64,000 nucleotides of DNA. Source: Nocardioides renjunii (lineage in GTDB: Bacteria > Actinomycetota > Actinomycetes > Propionibacteriales > Nocardioidaceae). The notes under the pieces are model-generated. The model was not told the origin of the DNA. It searched no databases and worked only from the letters and a program-made list of their open reading frames with translations. A program made the translations under genes and the position numbers. Location of the stretch: NCBI RefSeq assembly GCF_034661175.1, contig NZ_CP141058.1, forward strand, positions 1,302,001-1,366,000. The letters are read 5' to 3'. Of this stretch, positions 1 through 7,278 are shown piece by piece (within the stretch, counting starts at the first letter, position 1; the number at the start of each line of letters is the position of its first letter).

Positions 1-975
1 GGCTACCGCCTCGATGCCGCCCTCGAGCGGCGTCGGGGCGCCGGCCCCCTGGTGGCGGCGGCGCTCACGATGCCGCCCGGGTGCGGCGGCGCCATCCTGG
101 TGATGGCGGCGTACGGACGCGGCGCGGTGTCGTACGGCGCGGCGGTCGCAGCCCTGGTGGCGACCATGGGCGACGCGTCGTGGGTGCTGCTGGCCCACGA
201 CCCGTGGCTCACCGTGCAGCTCAAGGCGCTGCTGCTCGTCGTGGGCGCCTGCACCGGGTGGCTGGTCGATGCCGTGGGCATCAGCCCGCGACGCCGCGCG
301 GTCGCGACGGTGCCGGCGCCCGCGCCGCAGCGCCCGCCGGTGCCGGTCACGCCGGCCCAGCCGGCGCTGCCACGACCCGCCTTCGCCCTCCACGAGGTGG
401 GCGTGCTGCCGGTGCTGCTGTGGCTGGCGATCGGCGGAGGCGCGACCGTCAGCGTGCCGGTCACCTTCCAGCTCCTCGACCCCCAGACGCTCTACCTCGT
501 GCTGGGCGTGCTCGGGGCGTCGATGGCCATCGTGGTGTTCGTGCGCGGCGGGTGCCGCCTCGCCGACGACGACGAGGCCAGTGCGGAGGAGACCTCGTTC
601 GCCGCGGTGCTGCGGCACGGCGGCCACGAGGTCGCGTTCGTGACCGTCTGGGTGGCCGTGGCCTACGTCGCCTGGTCGCTGCTCACCCACATCACGGGCT
701 TCGACGGCTCGCAGCTGCCCGTGCTCGGGCTCGCCGGTGTCGTCGTCGGCGCCCTCATCGGCCTCGTGCCGGGGTGCGCCGTGCAGATCGTCTTCGCCGG
801 CATGTTCGCCGCCGGCGGCATGCCGCTGGCCACCCTCGTGGCCAACACCATCAGCCAGGACGGCGACGCGCTCCTGCCGCTGCTGGCCCTCGAGCACCGC
901 TCGGCGCTGGTGGCCACGGTGCTGACCACCATCCCGGCCCTCGTGGTCGGGCTCGGGTTCCTCGTCCTCACCTGA
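1..975 (+). CDS. Putative 10-TM heavy-metal (manganese/arsenic-type) exporter, 5' partial
   Basis: The reading frame is open from the first base, so the start lies upstream of the window. The visible 324 residues are an integral membrane protein: several hydrophobic helices, a Pro/Arg-rich cytoplasmic loop in the middle, then more helices. Diagnostic stretches are MPPGCGGAILVMAAYGRG near the start and GLVPGCAVQIVF followed by GGMPLATLVANTISQDGDAL near the end. These duplicated P-G-C motifs in inverted halves fit the putative 10TM heavy-metal exporter family (ArsP_2-like, often named arsenic efflux or putative manganese transporter). The substrate cannot be read from sequence. Family assignment is from memory of the motifs and is moderately sure. 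Confidence 0.75.
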   Translation, partial: GYRLDAALERRRGAGPLVAAALTMPPGCGGAILVMAAYGRGAVSYGAAVAALVATMGDASWVLLAHDPWLTVQLKALLLVVGACTGWLVDAVGISPRRRAVATVPAPAPQRPPVPVTPAQPALPRPAFALHEVGVLPVLLWLAIGGGATVSVPVTFQLLDPQTLYLVLGVLGASMAIVVFVRGGCRLADDDEASAEETSFAAVLRHGGHEVAFVTVWVAVAYVAWSLLTHITGFDGSQLPVLGLAGVVVGALIGLVPGCAVQIVFAGMFAAGGMPLATLVANTISQDGDALLPLLALEHRSALVATVLTTIPALVVGLGFLVLT

Positions 976-986
976 CCTCGGACCCA

Positions 987-1026
987 GTCCCGACCTGTCC
1001 CGACCCGTCCCGACCTGTCCCCACCA
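987..1026. repeat. Four tandem copies of a 10-bp unit
   Basis: Directly after the exporter stop codon the unit GTCCCGACCT occurs four times in a row with one or two changes (GTCCCGACCC in copy 2, GTCCCCACCA in copy 4). It fills most of the gap before the next gene. It looks like slippage-type simple sequence; no function is seen. Confidence 0.7.
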
Positions 1027-1041
1027 GCCCGGAGGTATGCC

Positions 1042-1320
1042 ATGTCCGCCCACCGACTCGCCCCCGCACCCCGCGTCGTGCCGCGCACGACCGGCAGCGA
1101 GCGGCTGCACCTCCTGCTCGCCGCCTGCTGCGCGCTGACGCTGATGCCGCTGGGCCTCACCATGGCGGTCGTGGTGCTCGCCGTGCTCGTCGCCCGGCGG
1201 CAGGCACGCCGCTCGCTGCAGCGGTCAGTCGCGGTGGGTCGAGGGATCCTCGCCCCGGCGCAGCAGCCCCGCGTGCTCCACACGGCCGGTCACCGCCGCC
1301 AGGCCGTCGCTCGCCCGTGA
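1042..1320 (+). CDS. Small hypothetical membrane protein
   Basis: This 92-residue frame starts at an ATG preceded by a good ribosome binding site (GGAGG, about 7 bases upstream). Residues about 24-50 form one or two hydrophobic helices (LHLLLAACCALTLMPLGLT and AVVVLAVLVA), followed by Arg-rich sequence that fits a cytoplasmic anchor. The last 96 bases run antisense into the 3' end of the hemerythrin gene, and that part looks like low-information sequence, so the real protein may have been extended by loss of its original stop. No family was recognised. The position just after the exporter may mean co-transcription. Confidence 0.5.
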   Translation: MSAHRLAPAPRVVPRTTGSERLHLLLAACCALTLMPLGLTMAVVVLAVLVARRQARRSLQRSVAVGRGILAPAQQPRVLHTAGHRRQAVARP

Positions 1321-1932
1321 CGCCTGCACGTGCAGGTGGGGGAACCGGCGAGCGCCGGACTCCAGCACGTCGCGGGAGCGGTCCAGCACCGTCAGCGGCA
1401 GCGCGGCCAGCGCGTTGCCGGGCGGTCGGCGCGAGACGACCGGGTGCGGCCGGGTCGGCGCCGTGCGCCGTACGGCCTCCCACGCCACGCCCAGCAGGCG
1501 GAGTCGGCGCACGCCGACGGCCTCCTGCAGGCGGGGGAGCAGCTCGTCCTCCTCGTCGCGGACGTCCTCGCGCAGCACGGTCGTCAGGCGGGCCAGCGCC
1601 TCGGCCCGCTCCGGGCTTCCGGACGGGAGGTCCTCGAGCGAGATCCACAGCTCGTTGACCTCCTGGTGCTCCTGCTCCACCTGCAGCGTCAGGGCCTCGC
1701 CGTCGGGCAGGACGCGACGCGCCTCGGGCCACAGCACCGACTCCTCGGCGAACGCGTGCGGGAACACGAGGCGGGCGATGGCCTGCAGGGTGGTCTGCTC
1801 CTCCACGCCCGGGGCGCTGCGGTCGAGGCGGTGGAGCAGCCGGTCGAGCCGCTCGTGGTCGCGCTTCTGGCGGGTCAGGATGCTGAGCGGACCACCGAGG
1901 CTGTCGAGGTCCTGGTCGGCGAGCGAGGTCAT
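1225..1932 (-). CDS. Hemerythrin/HHE domain-containing protein
   Basis: This 235-residue soluble protein carries an N-terminal four-helix hemerythrin domain, residues about 15-150. Candidate iron ligands are His26 (KRDHERL), His34 (LLHRLD), the His/Glu pair in FPHAFAEESVLWPE, and His in VEQEHQEVNELW, with further acidic residues in DVRDEEDELLPRL. Such proteins bind a di-iron centre and O2 or sense redox/NO stress. The C-terminal 80 residues are Arg/Pro-rich, less conserved, and overlap the end of a convergent small gene. A GGGTAC element lies 8 bases before the start, matching the one before another stress-type operon in this window. Confidence 0.85.
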   Translation of the reverse strand: MTSLADQDLDSLGGPLSILTRQKRDHERLDRLLHRLDRSAPGVEEQTTLQAIARLVFPHAFAEESVLWPEARRVLPDGEALTLQVEQEHQEVNELWISLEDLPSGSPERAEALARLTTVLREDVRDEEDELLPRLQEAVGVRRLRLLGVAWEAVRRTAPTRPHPVVSRRPPGNALAALPLTVLDRSRDVLESGARRFPHLHVQASRASDGLAAVTGRVEHAGLLRRGEDPSTHRD

Positions 1933-1940
1933 GCGAGGTC

Positions 1941-1946
1941 GTACCC
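1941..1946 (-). promoter_or_regulatory. GGGTAC element 8 nt before the hemerythrin start (possible SigB-type -10)
   Basis: Read on the minus strand, GACGGGGTACG stands 8 nt before the ATG. The same 11-mer at the same spacing precedes the small acidic gene ending at 5971. Actinobacterial stress sigma factors of the SigB/SigF type use GNNT-N14-16-GGGTAC/T; a loose GNNT can be found upstream, but that half is too degenerate to count as proof. Confidence 0.35.
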
Positions 1947-2004
1947 CGTCCGGCGCGTCGTCACGCGTCCGACGACGCCGGACCGGGCCGGCCGATGAGC
2001 AGGA

Positions 2005-2565
2005 TCAGCGCCGGCGAAGGGCGCGGACCGCCCGCCACGCGCCGTACGTCCCCAGCGCCCACGGCGCGCCGTTGACCACGGGGTCGAGGACCTGGTGGCG
2101 CACGTCGACGCGACCCCTGCGCGAGCGCAGGCCGCCGTGCGTGAGCTCACCCTTGATCCCGGTCTGCGTGACCGGGTTGTCCGGTCGCAGGGTGGCGAAC
2201 GACCGCACCACGTGCTCGGCGACGTCGACCCGGTCGGCGGCGATGAGCAGCAGCCAGTGGGCCGCCTTGCCCTCGCTGTGGCGCGCGTAGGCGTAGCGGC
2301 GGATCGGGGCGGCGAGGCCGCGCAGTGGCTGGGCCGTGCCGAAGACCGGCGGCAGCATCCCGTGCTCGATCGACACCTCCCGGCCGCCCGTGTCCGGCTG
2401 GCGCTCGGGGAAGTCCCAGTGGGCGCCCGTGCCCGCCGGGTCGAAGACCTCGCGGGGGAACGACGGGCGGTCGGCGGGGTCGAGGTCGGCGCCCCAGCCG
2501 GGGATGCGGGCACGGAGCTGGTCAGGGGTCTCGGCGACCGGTGGCTTGTCTGCGGTGTAGGGCAT
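2005..2565 (-). CDS. Conserved hypothetical protein (186 aa)
   Basis: The chosen start, MPYTADKPPV, has AAGGAGT just upstream and leaves 14 bases after the stop of the dehydrogenase gene ahead of it, so the two form a tight transcription unit; an in-frame extension upstream would run into that gene. The protein is soluble, with no membrane segment and a basic tail (RAVRALRRR). Features include IPGWGADLDPADRPSFPRE near the N terminus and PPVFGTAQPLRGLAAPIRRYAY in the middle. I do not recognise a family. Linkage to a formaldehyde-dehydrogenase-like enzyme and a hemerythrin suggests detoxification or stress, but this is inference only. Confidence 0.75.
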   Translation of the reverse strand: MPYTADKPPVAETPDQLRARIPGWGADLDPADRPSFPREVFDPAGTGAHWDFPERQPDTGGREVSIEHGMLPPVFGTAQPLRGLAAPIRRYAYARHSEGKAAHWLLLIAADRVDVAEHVVRSFATLRPDNPVTQTGIKGELTHGGLRSRRGRVDVRHQVLDPVVNGAPWALGTYGAWRAVRALRRR

Positions 2566-2579
2566 GGCGGACTCCTTCG

Positions 2580-3728
2580 TCAGTCGGCGGAGGGGACGAT
2601 GAGTGGCTTGATGCAGCCGTCCAGCTTCGCGGAGAACACGTGGTAGGCCTCGGCGATGTCCTCGAGCGGGAAACGGTGAGTGACGATGTCGCTGGGCTTG
2701 AGGTAGCCGTTGCGGATGTGCTCGAGCAGGCGCGGCCACTGCCGCTTCACGGGGGCCTGGTTCATCCGCAGGGTGAGGCCCTTGTTCATGGCGTCACCGA
2801 ACTTGACCGAGGTGAAGATGGGCCCGTAGGCGCCCACCACGGAGACGGTGCCGCCCTTGCGCACGCCGTCGATCGCCCAGTTGAGCGCGACCGGTGACCC
2901 GCCCTGGAGCTTGAAGCGCGCGGAGGTCAGGTGCTGGGTCAGGTTGCCGTCGGCCTCCGCGCCGACCGCGTCGATGACGCGGTCGAACCCGAGGTGCTCG
3001 GTGAGCTTTTTCATGGTGACCACGACGTCATCGACCTCGGTGAAGTTCAGCACCTCGGCATGGGCGAAGGTGCGCGCCTTCTCGAGGCGCTCCTGGAGGT
3101 GGTCGATGACGACGACGCGGCCGGCACCCATCAGCCAGGCGCTGCGCGCGGCGTAGAGACCGACCGGCCCGGCGCCGAGCACGGCCACGGTGTCACCCTC
3201 GTGGATGTCGGCGATCTGGGCCCCGAAGTAGCCGGTGGACAGCGCGTCCGTCATCAGGAGCGCGTCCTCGTCCTCGAGCCAGTCGGGGATGACCGAGGGG
3301 CCGACGTCGGCGAACGGCACCCGGACGTACTCGGACTGGCCGCCGTCGTAGCCACCCGTGGTGTGGGAGTAGCCGTAGATGCCACCGACCGCCGTCGCGT
3401 TGGGATTGACGTTGTGGCAGTTGGAGAAGAGTCCGCGGGCGCAGAAGAAGCACGAGCCGCAGTAGATGTTGAACGGGACCATCACGCGGTCGCCCACGCT
3501 CAGGTTCTGCACCGACGAGCCGACCTCGTCCACGACTCCGATGAACTCGTGGCCGAACGTGTGGCCGACGCGGGTGTCGGGCATCATCCCGTGATAGAGG
3601 TGCAGGTCGGAGCCGCAGATGGCGGCCAGCTGGACGCGGACGATCGCGTCGTTGGGGTGCTCGATCACCGGTCGGGGCTTGTCCTCGACGCGGACGCGGT
3701 AGGGACCGCGGTAGACCATGGCGCGCAT
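2580..3728 (-). CDS. Zinc-dependent alcohol dehydrogenase, glutathione-independent formaldehyde dehydrogenase-like
   Basis: A 382-residue medium-chain dehydrogenase/reductase. The catalytic zinc site is visible as CGSDLHLYHG (residue about 38) and GHEFIGVVDE (about 60); the structural zinc loop is YCGSCFFCARGLFSNC (about 95-110). The Rossmann motif GAGPVGLYAA (about 180) binds NAD(P). The insert-containing shape with ARFKLQGGSPVALNWAIDGVRKGG resembles glutathione-independent formaldehyde dehydrogenases and related polyol/alcohol dehydrogenases. It would oxidise an alcohol or aldehyde hydrate in the cytoplasm. The start has TTGGAGT upstream. It is the first gene of a unit with the unknown 186-aa protein. 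The exact substrate is unknown. Confidence 0.88.
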   Translation of the reverse strand: MRAMVYRGPYRVRVEDKPRPVIEHPNDAIVRVQLAAICGSDLHLYHGMMPDTRVGHTFGHEFIGVVDEVGSSVQNLSVGDRVMVPFNIYCGSCFFCARGLFSNCHNVNPNATAVGGIYGYSHTTGGYDGGQSEYVRVPFADVGPSVIPDWLEDEDALLMTDALSTGYFGAQIADIHEGDTVAVLGAGPVGLYAARSAWLMGAGRVVVIDHLQERLEKARTFAHAEVLNFTEVDDVVVTMKKLTEHLGFDRVIDAVGAEADGNLTQHLTSARFKLQGGSPVALNWAIDGVRKGGTVSVVGAYGPIFTSVKFGDAMNKGLTLRMNQAPVKRQWPRLLEHIRNGYLKPSDIVTHRFPLEDIAEAYHVFSAKLDGCIKPLIVPSAD

Positions 3729-3800
3729 GGCGACTCCAAGGGTCGGGACGTCAGGTGGGAGACGTCTGCGTGGAGCGGAGTGGAGCGGGGGAGGTCGGCC

Positions 3801-3830
3801 GCGCCGGCCCGCCCGCAGGCGGGCCGGCGC
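3801..3830 (-). terminator. Strong GC hairpin between two minus-strand units
   Basis: Arms GCGCCGGCCCGCC and GGCGGGCCGGCGC are perfectly complementary (13 bp) around a CGCA loop. The hairpin lies 57 bases beyond the stop of the DUF3618 gene and before the dehydrogenase gene, as expected for a terminator of the upstream operon. There is no U-tract, which is common for actinobacterial terminators, so function is inferred. Confidence 0.55.
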
Positions 3831-3886
3831 AACCGTGGTGCTGTGCTGTGGTGCTGTGACCGGCCGTCGACCGGTCGGGCCTCAGG

Positions 3887-4486
3887 TCAGGACGAGGACG
3901 TCTGCGACTTGACCTCGTCGACGCCGGACTGGCCCTCGGACTTCACGCGTTGCGCGCTGTCCGTGGCGGTGTCCTTGACCTCCTGCACGGCCTCGGTGGC
4001 CGTGCCCTTGAGGTCCTGCGCGACGTCCTGCGCCATGGACTTCGCCTGGTCCACGACCGGCTGGCCGTGCTCCTTGGCGGCGTCGACCACGTGCCCGGCC
4101 GCGACGGCCTCCTTCTCGGAGGCGGGGATCAGCGCGGCGACGATCATCCCGGCGCCGAAGGCGACCAGTCCCGCAGCCAGCGGAGATCCCTGCATCTTGT
4201 CCTGCGCGGTGCTGACGGTGTCCTGGGCAGTGCCCTTCACCGAGTCGACGGCCCCGAGGGCCGACTCCTTGGCGGACCCGGCGCCGCCGGACGCGGACGA
4301 GCGGGCGCTGTCAGCGGTGCCCATGACCTTCTCGCGGACGCCGAGGATGCGGCTGCGGGCCGCCTCCTTGCGTCGCTCCACGATGGCCGACGGGCTCACC
4401 CGGTCCTGCAAGGCGTCCACGTTGGCCGTCATCGACTGGCGCGTCTGGGCGATCTCGCTGCTCAGCTCTTCTGTGCTTTGACCCAT
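3887..4486 (-). CDS. DUF3618 domain-containing membrane protein
   Basis: The N terminus (STEELSSEIAQTRQSM, then NVDALQDRVSPSAIVERRK) is the DUF3618 signature, residues about 4-55. A single hydrophobic segment, AAGLVAFGAGMIVAALIP near residue 115, would cross the membrane, and the rest is Ala/Lys/Asp-rich amphipathic helix with LEA-like repeats (AKSMAQDVAQDLKGTATEAV). The start lies inside the end of the holin-like gene (25-base overlap) and has AAGGAGGAC upstream, so translation is coupled. It is the last gene of a four-gene envelope/stress operon. Molecular role is unknown. Confidence 0.85.
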   Translation of the reverse strand: MGQSTEELSSEIAQTRQSMTANVDALQDRVSPSAIVERRKEAARSRILGVREKVMGTADSARSSASGGAGSAKESALGAVDSVKGTAQDTVSTAQDKMQGSPLAAGLVAFGAGMIVAALIPASEKEAVAAGHVVDAAKEHGQPVVDQAKSMAQDVAQDLKGTATEAVQEVKDTATDSAQRVKSEGQSGVDEVKSQTSSS

Positions 4487-4941
4487 TGTGCGTCCTCCTT
4501 GAGTGTCTGCTGCGTCTCCGGCAGCTGCGGGTTTGCGTTCTTGAGCTCCTTGCGGCCCTTGGCCGCGAGGACGGCGCCGACGATCGCCCACAGGAGCGTG
4601 ACGATCAGGAGGGCCAGCTCGACCGGCATCCAGTTGTCGAGCAGGTAGGCGAGGGCGAACGAGCCCAGGATCAACGCCAGGAGCCCGGCGACGCCGGCGC
4701 CCCCGAGCATCCCGGCGCCCTTGCCCGCCTTGGTCGCCTCCTCCTTGAGCTCGGTGCGCGCCAGCTCGAGCTCCTTCTTCACCAGCGTGGTCAGGTCGGT
4801 GCTGATGTCGCCGACGATCTCGCCGAGGCTGCGCTCGTCGCCGCTCCCGCGCGGGGTGGCGTCGCCCACCGCGTGCGAGCCCGACGTCATCGGGTCCACA
4901 GGCGTCCCGACGATGGGGTCGAATCCCGAGGGCCCTGTCAC
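4462..4941 (-). CDS. Phage holin family protein (actinobacterial holin-X type)
   Basis: A 159-residue protein with an amphipathic N-terminal region (GEIVGDISTDLTTLVKKELE) followed by two closely spaced membrane helices (AGVAGLLALILGSFALAYLL and LALLIVTLLWAIVGAVLAA) and a short charged tail. This is the layout of the chromosomal phage-holin-like family (DUF1469/PF07332) found in many actinobacteria without any prophage. It overlaps its upstream neighbour by 4 bases (ATGA) and its downstream DUF3618 partner by 25. No phage genes are nearby, so a lysis role is unlikely; membrane stress or envelope organisation is more plausible. Confidence 0.85.
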   Translation of the reverse strand: MTGPSGFDPIVGTPVDPMTSGSHAVGDATPRGSGDERSLGEIVGDISTDLTTLVKKELELARTELKEEATKAGKGAGMLGGAGVAGLLALILGSFALAYLLDNWMPVELALLIVTLLWAIVGAVLAAKGRKELKNANPQLPETQQTLKEDAQWVKAQKS

Positions 4942-5810
4942 GGCGTGTCCTGCGTGCGCTGGCCCGGGAGCCCGGACGAGGTGGAGTCGGTGCTGGCCGG
5001 GGTGGTCAGCGTCGGGTCGGCCACCGGGGTGTCGTAGCCCGTGGTGCCGGGGTTGTTCGTGCTCGACTCGGTGGCCAGCGGGTCGGTGCCCAGCGTGCCG
5101 GCGCCGGCGCCCGTGCCGTAGCCCGGGTCGTAGCTGGTGCCGGTGTCGTAGCCGCTGCTGTAGCCGGTGCCTGTGCCGGCGTACGACGTGCCGGTGCCGC
5201 CGGACTCCGCCAGCGAGGCCGCGGCGGCGCCGTCGGCGGTCGCGCGGAACATCCGCCCGGCGACCACGCCGGCGGCGAGCGCGCCCAGCAGGAACACGCC
5301 GGGGCGGCGACGGGCGAAGGAGCGGGCGTCGTCGAGCAGGTCGGCCGGCTCGCGGTTCTCCAGGTGGTCGCCCAGCGAGCGGACCCGGTCGGAGATCTCG
5401 CGCGCCACGTCGGCGGCCATGCCCTGCCCGGAGCCCTCGCCCTGGACCATCTTCTGCAGGTCGTCGCCGAAGGTGCGCAGGGTCTGCGACAGGTTGTCGC
5501 GCTGCGTGGTGGCCTGGTCGCTCAGCTGCGAGGTGACCTGCTGCTTGGCGTCACCCACCACGCTGCGGGCCTGCTGCGCGGCGGTGCCGGCGACGTTGCG
5601 GGCCTCCTCGGCGGCGGTGCCGGCGACGTGCTTGCCCTGGTCGGCCGCCGTGGAGGCCGCCTCCTTGGCCTTGCCGGTGGCTCCGCTGCTCTCGCCGCCG
5701 GTCGTGCTCGTGCCGGTCGTGCCGGTCTCGGTCGAGCCGGTGTCGGTCGTGCCGAAGCCGGTCGTGCCGGTGCCGGTCGTGCCGATTGGGTCGCTTCCGT
5801 AGGTCGTCAT
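4938..5810 (-). CDS. Low-complexity Gly/Thr/Ser-rich protein with central helix and one membrane segment
   Basis: A 290-residue protein in three parts: a Gly-Thr repeat N terminus (TGTTGFGTTDTGSTETGTT), a long Ala/Gln-rich helical part with repeated GTAAEEARNVAGTAAQQAR-type units (LEA or apolipoprotein-like), then RRRPGVFLLGALAAGVVAGRM, which should insert in the membrane with the preceding FARRR at the cytoplasmic face. The C terminus is again Gly/Tyr/Thr repeats (TGYSSGYDTGTSYDPGYGTG). It resembles YtxH/CsbD-neighbour type stress proteins. No enzyme motif is visible. It overlaps both neighbours by ATGA, so it belongs to the operon. Confidence 0.75.
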   Translation of the reverse strand: MTTYGSDPIGTTGTGTTGFGTTDTGSTETGTTGTSTTGGESSGATGKAKEAASTAADQGKHVAGTAAEEARNVAGTAAQQARSVVGDAKQQVTSQLSDQATTQRDNLSQTLRTFGDDLQKMVQGEGSGQGMAADVAREISDRVRSLGDHLENREPADLLDDARSFARRRPGVFLLGALAAGVVAGRMFRATADGAAAASLAESGGTGTSYAGTGTGYSSGYDTGTSYDPGYGTGAGAGTLGTDPLATESSTNNPGTTGYDTPVADPTLTTPASTDSTSSGLPGQRTQDTP

Positions 5811-5971
5811 GCGTCCTCCTCGTTGTGGATGGGGGTGGTGCCTGCGTCCGGGTCGGGGTCGGGGTCGCTGGCCGGCTCGGAGTCCGGGTCCAGCTGACCG
5901 GTGTCCGGCTCCTCACCGTCCGGGGTGGGCGGCTCGGCGTCCTGGTCGTCGGTGCGGGGGTGTTCGGTCAT
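5807..5971 (-). CDS. Small very acidic hypothetical protein, first gene of the stress operon
   Basis: A 54-residue, strongly acidic, presumably disordered protein (PDGEEPDTGQLDPDSEP, then repeated DPDPDPD). The start chosen has GGAG upstream, and the 3' end overlaps the next gene by ATGA. It leads the four-gene operon running to 3887. No family was recognised. Confidence 0.6.
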   Translation of the reverse strand: MTEHPRTDDQDAEPPTPDGEEPDTGQLDPDSEPASDPDPDPDAGTTPIHNEEDA

Positions 5972-5979
5972 GGCGCTCC

Positions 5980-5985
5980 GTACCC
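5980..5985 (-). promoter_or_regulatory. GGGTAC element 8 nt before the envelope-stress operon
   Basis: On the minus strand GACGGGGTACG is placed 8 nt before the ATG of the first operon gene, the same string and spacing as before the hemerythrin gene. It may be the -10 element of a SigB/SigF-like promoter giving a very short or absent leader. This is inferred from two matching sites only. Confidence 0.35.
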
Positions 5986-6134
5986 CGTCGGGCCGGATGC
6001 ACTCCACCCGTAGGGGCGGTCTCCGTGACACCTTCGACCGGTCGGTCCCGGGGCGGTCGTGGATGGCGTTCCAGCCCCCGTGCCCCCACCCCTACCGGCG
6101 TATGCGCCTTCACCGCATCGGGCACTGTTGTGCC

Positions 6135-7271
6135 ATGGCCGCCTTCCTGCAGCACGCCCCCGTGGCCCCTCCGCCGCACCGCTCGTACGACGACCTCACC
6201 GACGCCGAGGTCGAGGAGATCGGCCGGACGCTGGACGCCCTGCGCCAGGAGGTGCTCGCGAACCGAGGCGCGCGCGACGCGGCCTACATCCGGCGGGTGA
6301 TCGCGACGCAGCGGTGCCTCGAGGTGGCCGGGCGGCTGGTCCTCCTCGGCAGCCGCAGCCGCCCCGCGTGGTGGGTCGGCACCGCGGCGCTGACGCTGTC
6401 CAAGGTGCTGGACAACATGGAGATCGGGCACAACGTGCTCCATGGCCAGTGGGACTGGATGCGCGACCCGCGGATCCACTCCTCGACGTGGGAGTGGGAC
6501 CACGCCTCCGCGCCGGAGCAGTGGCGGCGCGCGCACAACGACCGGCACCACGTGAACACCAACGTGCTCGGCAAGGACAACGACCTCGGCTACGGCATCA
6601 TGCGCGTCGACGAGGCGCAGGAGTGGAGCCCGCGCCACCTCGCGCAGCCGCTGTGGAACTTCGTCAACGCCTGCATCTTCGAGTACGGCATCGCGATGTA
6701 CGACCTGGACCTCGGTGAGTCGCTGCGCAGCGGGCGCGGGTTCACCGCTGAGCAGAAGGACGAGATGCGGGTGACCGCGCGCCGGGTCGCCCGCAACGCG
6801 CTGCGCGACTACGTCCTGCACCCCGCGCTCTCCGCGCCCACCGGCTCGGCCCGCACCACGCTGACCGCCAACCTCGTCGCCAACCTGGCCCGCAACGTAT
6901 GGAGCCACTCGGTGATCATGTGCGGCCACTTCCCCGAGGGGGTGGAGACCTTCGAGGTCGACGAGCTCGACGAGCACGAGACGCGCGGTCGGTGGTACGT
7001 CCGGCAGATGCTCGGGTCGGCGGACATCTCCGGGCCGTGGCTGCTGCACGTGCTCTGCGGCAACCTGTCGCACCAGATCGAGCACCACCTCTTCCCCGAC
7101 CTGCCGAGCAACCGCTACCGCGAGGTCGCCGGGCCGGTGCGCGAGCTGTTCGAGCGCCACGGCCTCGCCTACCACAGCGCCCCGCTGCTGCGTCAGGTCG
7201 CCAGCGCCTGGCACAAGGTCCTGCGCCTGTCCGTGCCGTCGCGCGGACGCCACGTCGCGGCGAGCGCCTGA
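6135..7271 (+). CDS. Membrane fatty acid desaturase
   Basis: A 378-residue desaturase with the three His boxes of the di-iron membrane family: HNVLHGQWD, then HNDRHH, and HQIEHHLFPDLP near the C terminus. The last, with Gln, is typical of acyl-lipid or acyl-CoA front-end/linoleoyl-type desaturases (PF00487). Hydrophobic stretches are modest, as is usual for this group. It would insert a double bond in a membrane acyl chain using O2 and electrons from ferredoxin. The chosen ATG gives the family's usual length; an in-frame ATG 33 bases upstream is possible. The YbdK-type ligase follows 7 bases later. Confidence 0.88.
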   Translation: MAAFLQHAPVAPPPHRSYDDLTDAEVEEIGRTLDALRQEVLANRGARDAAYIRRVIATQRCLEVAGRLVLLGSRSRPAWWVGTAALTLSKVLDNMEIGHNVLHGQWDWMRDPRIHSSTWEWDHASAPEQWRRAHNDRHHVNTNVLGKDNDLGYGIMRVDEAQEWSPRHLAQPLWNFVNACIFEYGIAMYDLDLGESLRSGRGFTAEQKDEMRVTARRVARNALRDYVLHPALSAPTGSARTTLTANLVANLARNVWSHSVIMCGHFPEGVETFEVDELDEHETRGRWYVRQMLGSADISGPWLLHVLCGNLSHQIEHHLFPDLPSNRYREVAGPVRELFERHGLAYHSAPLLRQVASAWHKVLRLSVPSRGRHVAASA

Positions 7272-7278
7272 GCGGTGC

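Noticed and set aside
4462..4941. Prophage reading of the holin-like gene
   Set aside because: No endolysin, capsid, integrase or other phage gene is nearby, and the family is common on actinobacterial chromosomes.
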